Of a DNA stretch of 64,000 bases, positions 61,056 to 64,000 are shown piece after piece. Within the stretch, counting starts at the first letter, position 1. Every line of letters starts with the position of its first letter. A model generated the notes under the pieces. The model did no database searches. It had not been told where the DNA came from and was given only the letters and a program-made list of their open reading frames with translations. This DNA is from DATHSY01 sp046729855 (GTDB lineage Bacteria; Actinomycetota; UBA4738; HRBIN12). Position numbers and translations under genes: made by a program. The stretch is taken from assembly GCA_046729855.1 (NCBI GenBank), contig JBKPHM010000010.1, positions 1-64,000 of the forward strand, written 5' to 3'.

Positions 61056-61451
61056 CTACTGCCCCTGGACCTCCTGCACGTATGAACGGTAGCCCGAGGC
61101 GTCCATCAGGGAAGAGAGCTCGGCCTCGTCGGCGATCTCGAGCACGAGCAGCCACCCGTCGCCGTACGGGGCGCTGTTGACCAGCTCGGGGTGATCCTCC
61201 AGAAGGGCGTTCCGCTCGCTCACGGTCCCGGTGACGGGGCTGTAGACGTCGGAGACGCTCTTGGTCGACTCGACCTCACCGCACGGCTGCATCGAGGCGA
61301 CCGACGTCCCGACCTCTGGCATGTCGACGTAGACGACATCGCCGAGGGCGTCCTGCGCGTAGTCGGTGATGCCGACCCGGACGCGCCCGCCGTCCTCGTG
61401 GCGTACCCACTCGTGCTCCTTGGTGTACCGCAGGTCGTCCGGGAACTCCAT
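61056..61451 (-). CDS. gcvH: Glycine cleavage system H protein
   Basis: A 131-residue lipoyl carrier shuttling the aminomethyl group between P, T and L proteins. LRYTKEHEWVRHEDGGRVRV is the H-protein start, and the lipoylated Lys is Lys64 in VESTKSVSDVYSPVTG. ATG 61451 follows GAGGGGGG. A glycine-cleavage gcvT is not beside it. Confidence 0.94.
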   Translation of the reverse strand: MEFPDDLRYTKEHEWVRHEDGGRVRVGITDYAQDALGDVVYVDMPEVGTSVASMQPCGEVESTKSVSDVYSPVTGTVSERNALLEDHPELVNSAPYGDGWLLVLEIADEAELSSLMDASGYRSYVQEVQGQ

Positions 61452-61518
61452 GATCCCCCCTCGTTCGTGCGTGGCCGTGGCCTCGTTCGTCACCCGAGCA
61501 CGCGTCGCGCTGACGCTA

Positions 61519-62112
61519 TCACCCGTTGTCGCTCGCAGATGCGCCCGACCAGGCGCGGCGGAGGTCCACCGCGTACCGCACCGTGATCCCGTACGACAGC
61601 GCGATGCCGATGCCGTAGCACACCCATCCGACGACCGAGACCGGCGTCGCGAACGGGAGGTCGAGGGCGCCCCAGGCGACGCATGGAACGGCGATCATGA
61701 GCAGCAACGTCGCCGCCTTGCCGCCACGACGGACGTCGATCCGGATCCCCCGCATCGCGAGCAGGATCGCGCCGGCCACGACGACGATGACGTCGCGCAC
61801 GAGGATCAGCGCGGCTGCCCACAGCGGGAACGCGTCGCGTAGGACGACGGCGACTAGCGCGGCTCCGATCGCCAGGCGGTCGGCCAGCGGATCGAGCACC
61901 TTCCCCACCTCGGTCACCTGACCCGTGCGCCGCGCGACGTACCCGTCGGCCCAGTCGGTCGACGCCACGACCGCGAACAGCAGCAGCCCCGCGACCTCCG
62001 TCCCCTGCCCCACGATCAACGCGAAGAAGACCGGGATCAGCCCGATCCGCAGCAGCGAGAGCAGGTTCGCGAGGGTGAGGATCCGGGAGCGGCCCGACCG
62101 ACGCCCGATCAT
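61519..62112 (-). CDS. pgsA: CDP-alcohol phosphatidyltransferase (PgsA-like)
   Basis: A 197-residue membrane enzyme that joins an alcohol phosphate to CDP-diacylglycerol. The signature D-G-x2-A-R-x8-G-x3-D-x3-D is complete in ADGYVARRTGQVTEVGKVLD, then PLADR. About six hydrophobic segments. Best guess is phosphatidylglycerophosphate synthase; the substrate is not fixed by sequence. ATG 62112 has TAGCGT on the minus strand 7 bases before it, suggesting a leaderless message. Confidence 0.85.
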   Translation of the reverse strand: MIGRRSGRSRILTLANLLSLLRIGLIPVFFALIVGQGTEVAGLLLFAVVASTDWADGYVARRTGQVTEVGKVLDPLADRLAIGAALVAVVLRDAFPLWAAALILVRDVIVVVAGAILLAMRGIRIDVRRGGKAATLLLMIAVPCVAWGALDLPFATPVSVVGWVCYGIGIALSYGITVRYAVDLRRAWSGASASDNG

Positions 62113-62295
62113 CGCGCGGACGCTACCACCCCCGTCGGGCGGGGTCCCGGCGGCCCACGGCACCGAAACGCCGCTGGTCAGGGGCCATATCTGAAGTCGA
62201 GTGTGAGGGTAGGTGCACTCTCCCATCATCTTGACCTACACTTGGGAGTCGCCGGACCGCAGCCTCCAAGCGCACGGAAGCCTTAGGTGCCGGCT

Positions 62296-62330
62296 CAGAT
62301 GGCCCGGGGCCTTCCCCCCCGGGCCATCTG
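62296..62330 (+). terminator. Strong 14-bp hairpin upstream of tRNA-Pro
   Basis: CAGATGGCCCGGGG (62296-62309), loop CCTTCCC, CCCCGGGCCATCTG (62317-62330), perfect. No coding gene on the plus strand ends here. It may end a short RNA starting near 62249, for which TACACT (62237-62242) could be the -10 box. The intervening bases hold more short complementary segments (CTTGG/CCAAG, GCCGG/CCGGC). Confidence 0.55.
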
Positions 62331-62356
62331 CGATTCGGTCGAACGATCGTGGTTGG

Positions 62357-62362
62357 TAGGAT
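62357..62362 (+). promoter_or_regulatory. Likely -10 box of tRNA-Pro
   Basis: TAGGAT, 11 bases before the tRNA 5' end, with a weak TTCGGT 17 bases upstream (62334-62339). Confidence 0.4.
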
Positions 62363-62373
62363 GCCGGGCGCGA

Positions 62374-62448
62374 CGGGCCGTGGCGCAGCTTGGTTAGCGC
62401 GTCTGACTGGGGGTCAGAAGGTCGCCGGTTCAAATCCGGCCGGCCCGA
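62374..62448 (+). tRNA. tRNA-Pro (anticodon GGG)
   Basis: All arms fold: acceptor CGGGCCG with CGGCCCG, D arm around GCGCAGCTTGGTTAGCGC, anticodon stem TCTGA/TCAGA enclosing CTGGGGG (anticodon GGG), and T arm GCCGG-TTCAAAT-CCGGC. The discriminator base is A and CCA is not encoded. 75 bases. Confidence 0.95.
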
Positions 62449-62505
62449 CTGGGATCGCGATCGCTCGATCGCATGGCATCCGAACACATCGCATGTCGGC
62501 GCGTT

Positions 62506-63810
62506 TCATCTGACACGTCGATCGCGGCGCGCGCGGAACCGCAAGCGGATTGGAACGCCTTCGAACGCGAACGCCGTTCGCAACCGGTTCTCGACGAAAC
62601 GCTCGTACGATCGACCCGGCGCGCCCGCGCCGAAGAGCACGAACACGGGCGGCCCGCTTGACACCTGTGTCGCGTAGCGATATCGCGCGTTCCCAGGCGG
62701 CGGGCGCGCGCCCTGGATCTGCTCGAGCAACACGTTGACCTCGGCGGTCGGCATGCGGCGCCGCCACCGTTCGTGCAGGGCGACGAGCGTCCGTGGTATG
62801 CGTTCGACGCCGGTCCCGCGGAGGGCCGACGCGCGGTGGACCGGCGCCCTCGCGAACGGAGCCGCCTGCTCGACGAAGGTGCGGTACGCGCGGTCCTTGT
62901 TCTCGACGAGATCCCACTTGTTCGCGACGAGCATCAGCCCCCGCCCCTCGTCGACGACCTTTGCGGCGATCCTCCGATCCTCGGTGGTGAACCCGTCGCT
63001 CGCGTCCAGGACCACGATCGCGACGTCCGCACGCTCGAGGGCCCGCTCCGCACGCAGGAAGCTGTAGTACTCGACGCCTCGCGCCCGCGACGGTCGCCGG
63101 AACCCGGCGGTGTCCACGAAGCGAACGGGTCCCTGTTCCCACTGGACCACGGCGTCAACGGCATCCCGGGTCGTGCCGGCCTCCTCGAACACGACCGAGC
63201 GCTGCTGCCCCACCAGCCGGTTGAACAGCGAGGACTTCCCGACGTTCGGCCGCCCCACTAGGGCGAACCGCGGCTCGGCGGTGGGCTCGACGGCCGGCTC
63301 GTCGAGCTCGGGCAGGACCTCCACGAGCCGGTCGAGCAGTTCCCCGGCGCCCCGCCCATGCAGCGCCGACACGGCAACCGGCTCGCCGAGCCCCAGAGCA
63401 ACGAACGCTGCCGCGTCCGCCTCGTCGCGCTCGGTGTCGACCTTGTTCGCGACAAGGACCACCGGGACCTGCGCACGCCGCAGGCGCCGTGCCAGGGAGG
63501 CGTCCTCTTCGAGCGGACCTGTCCTCGCGTCGACGACCAGCACGACCACGTCCGCCTCGTCGGCGGCCCTCGCCGCCTCCCCCGACACGATCGCTTCGAT
63601 TCCGGTGGCGCGGTGAAGGTACCCGCCGGTATCGACCAGGACGAACCGACGCCCGCGCCACGCCACCTCGACCTCGACGCGGTCGCGTGTGACGCCGGGC
63701 GTCTCGTGCGCGATCGCCTCGCGCCGCCCGAGCAACCGGTTCACGAGCGTGGACTTCCCGACGTTCTGCCTGCCCACGAGGGCGACGACGGGCAGGCGGG
63801 CGGCGCTCAC
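62506..63810 (-). CDS. der: Ribosome biogenesis GTPase Der (EngA)
   Basis: A 434-residue protein with two GTPase domains: GRQNVGKST, DTGGY and NKVD in the first; GRPNVGKSS, DTAGFRRPSR and NKWD in the second; followed by the KH-like C-terminal domain (VFVLFGAGAPGRSYERFVEN). Needed for 50S subunit assembly. GTG 63810 overlaps the cmk stop (GTGA), the usual cmk-der arrangement. Confidence 0.94.
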   Translation of the reverse strand: MSAARLPVVALVGRQNVGKSTLVNRLLGRREAIAHETPGVTRDRVEVEVAWRGRRFVLVDTGGYLHRATGIEAIVSGEAARAADEADVVVLVVDARTGPLEEDASLARRLRRAQVPVVLVANKVDTERDEADAAAFVALGLGEPVAVSALHGRGAGELLDRLVEVLPELDEPAVEPTAEPRFALVGRPNVGKSSLFNRLVGQQRSVVFEEAGTTRDAVDAVVQWEQGPVRFVDTAGFRRPSRARGVEYYSFLRAERALERADVAIVVLDASDGFTTEDRRIAAKVVDEGRGLMLVANKWDLVENKDRAYRTFVEQAAPFARAPVHRASALRGTGVERIPRTLVALHERWRRRMPTAEVNVLLEQIQGARPPPGNARYRYATQVSSGPPVFVLFGAGAPGRSYERFVENRLRTAFAFEGVPIRLRFRARRDRRVR

Positions 63811-64000
63811 CCCGCGCCCCTGACGCGAGACGCGACGACGCGGAGCGCATCCTGGAGGACCTCGTCCGCGTCTCGTCCACCCGTGTCGAGCCGGACGGCG
63901 TCGCGCGGCGGCACGAAGGGGTTCACGCGCTCGTCGAGGGCATCGCGCTCCCCGAGCGCGTCGGCGACGCTGTCCGCCTCGCGCTCGCGCCGCTCGCGCG
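63807..64000 (-). CDS. cmk: Cytidylate kinase, C-terminal part (runs off the window)
   Basis: The last 63 codons, ending in GERDALDERVNPFVPPRDAV, then RLDTGGRDADEVLQDALRVV. This is the C-terminus of CMP kinase (RD...D, then DA-V-x-LDT-x-G-x-x-x-x-EV). The 5' part lies beyond 64000. The position directly before der supports the call. Confidence 0.75.
   Translation of the reverse strand, partial: RERREREADSVADALGERDALDERVNPFVPPRDAVRLDTGGRDADEVLQDALRVVASRVRGAG

Overview
The window is GC-rich chromosomal DNA from an actinobacterium. It carries a complete Pup-proteasome locus (trmI, ARC/Mpa ATPase, dop, pup, prcB, prcA, pafA, pafB, pafC), followed by tatA/tatC and a HelY-type helicase. It also carries the gcvH-garA-MerR-bifunctional nuclease-MerR-gcvP order known from mycobacteria, a fused Lnt-Ppm1 protein and a DUF4193 protein. 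The split glycine dehydrogenase (gcvPA + gcvPB), the DUF3866 gene inside the paf region and the overall divergence suggest a deep-branching or uncultured actinobacterial lineage rather than Mycobacterium or Streptomyces. The lineage is inference.

Layout. 1-8.1 kb is a RiPP gene cluster: two tandem double-glycine precursor peptides, a terminator-like hairpin, then an overlapping chain of a LanC cyclase, a full-length LanB dehydratase, a short HlyD-like membrane protein and a C39-peptidase ABC exporter. 8.1-8.9 kb is decayed, with an ECF sigma-factor remnant. 8.9-13.9 kb holds a secreted Asp-box protein, a small conserved protein, and a minus-strand set of PASTA protein, ATP-dependent DNA ligase and membrane protein. 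14-17.5 kb has an ABC-F ATPase preceded by a leader peptide, and an amidohydrolase. 17.5-21.4 kb is a catabolic unit: a Rieske oxygenase and two DmdA/GcvT-like proteins, with matching palindromes in front of the first and third gene. 21.5-22.6 kb is an HtrA-like lipoprotein protease. 22.6-41.8 kb is the proteasome-paf-tat-helY block with a diacylglycerol kinase and an M24 peptidase. 41.8-49.3 kb has cysS, an unusual FtsH-like AAA protease with a lipoprotein partner, an Lrp regulator, a small stand-alone reverse-transcriptase-like gene and a second amidohydrolase. 49.3-49.5 kb has a near-consensus promoter followed by a structured RNA candidate. 49.5-61.5 kb runs from DUF4193 and Lnt-Ppm1 through two CAP-type proteins to the gcv/garA/ftsR/hpt/dacA block. 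61.5-64 kb has a CDP-alcohol phosphatidyltransferase, tRNA-Pro, der and the end of cmk.

How the genes work together. In the RiPP cluster, LanB and LanC would modify the precursor cores and the C39 exporter would cut after GG and export them. ARC unfolds proteins tagged by PafA with Pup and feeds PrcAB, Dop removes the tag, and PafBC is a WYL-type transcriptional regulator. GarA and GcvH/GcvPA/GcvPB link glycine and glutamate metabolism to kinase signalling, and the FtsR-like MerR protein suggests a tie to cell division. Many genes have a TANNNT box only 6-10 bases before an ATG/GTG and no Shine-Dalgarno sequence, so leaderless transcripts are probably common.

The items most worth a second look are the small reverse transcriptase at 47062-47832, the promoter-driven structured RNA at 49309-49440, the unusual RiPP cores, the leader peptide before the ABC-F gene, and the FtsH variant with two inserts in its AAA domain.
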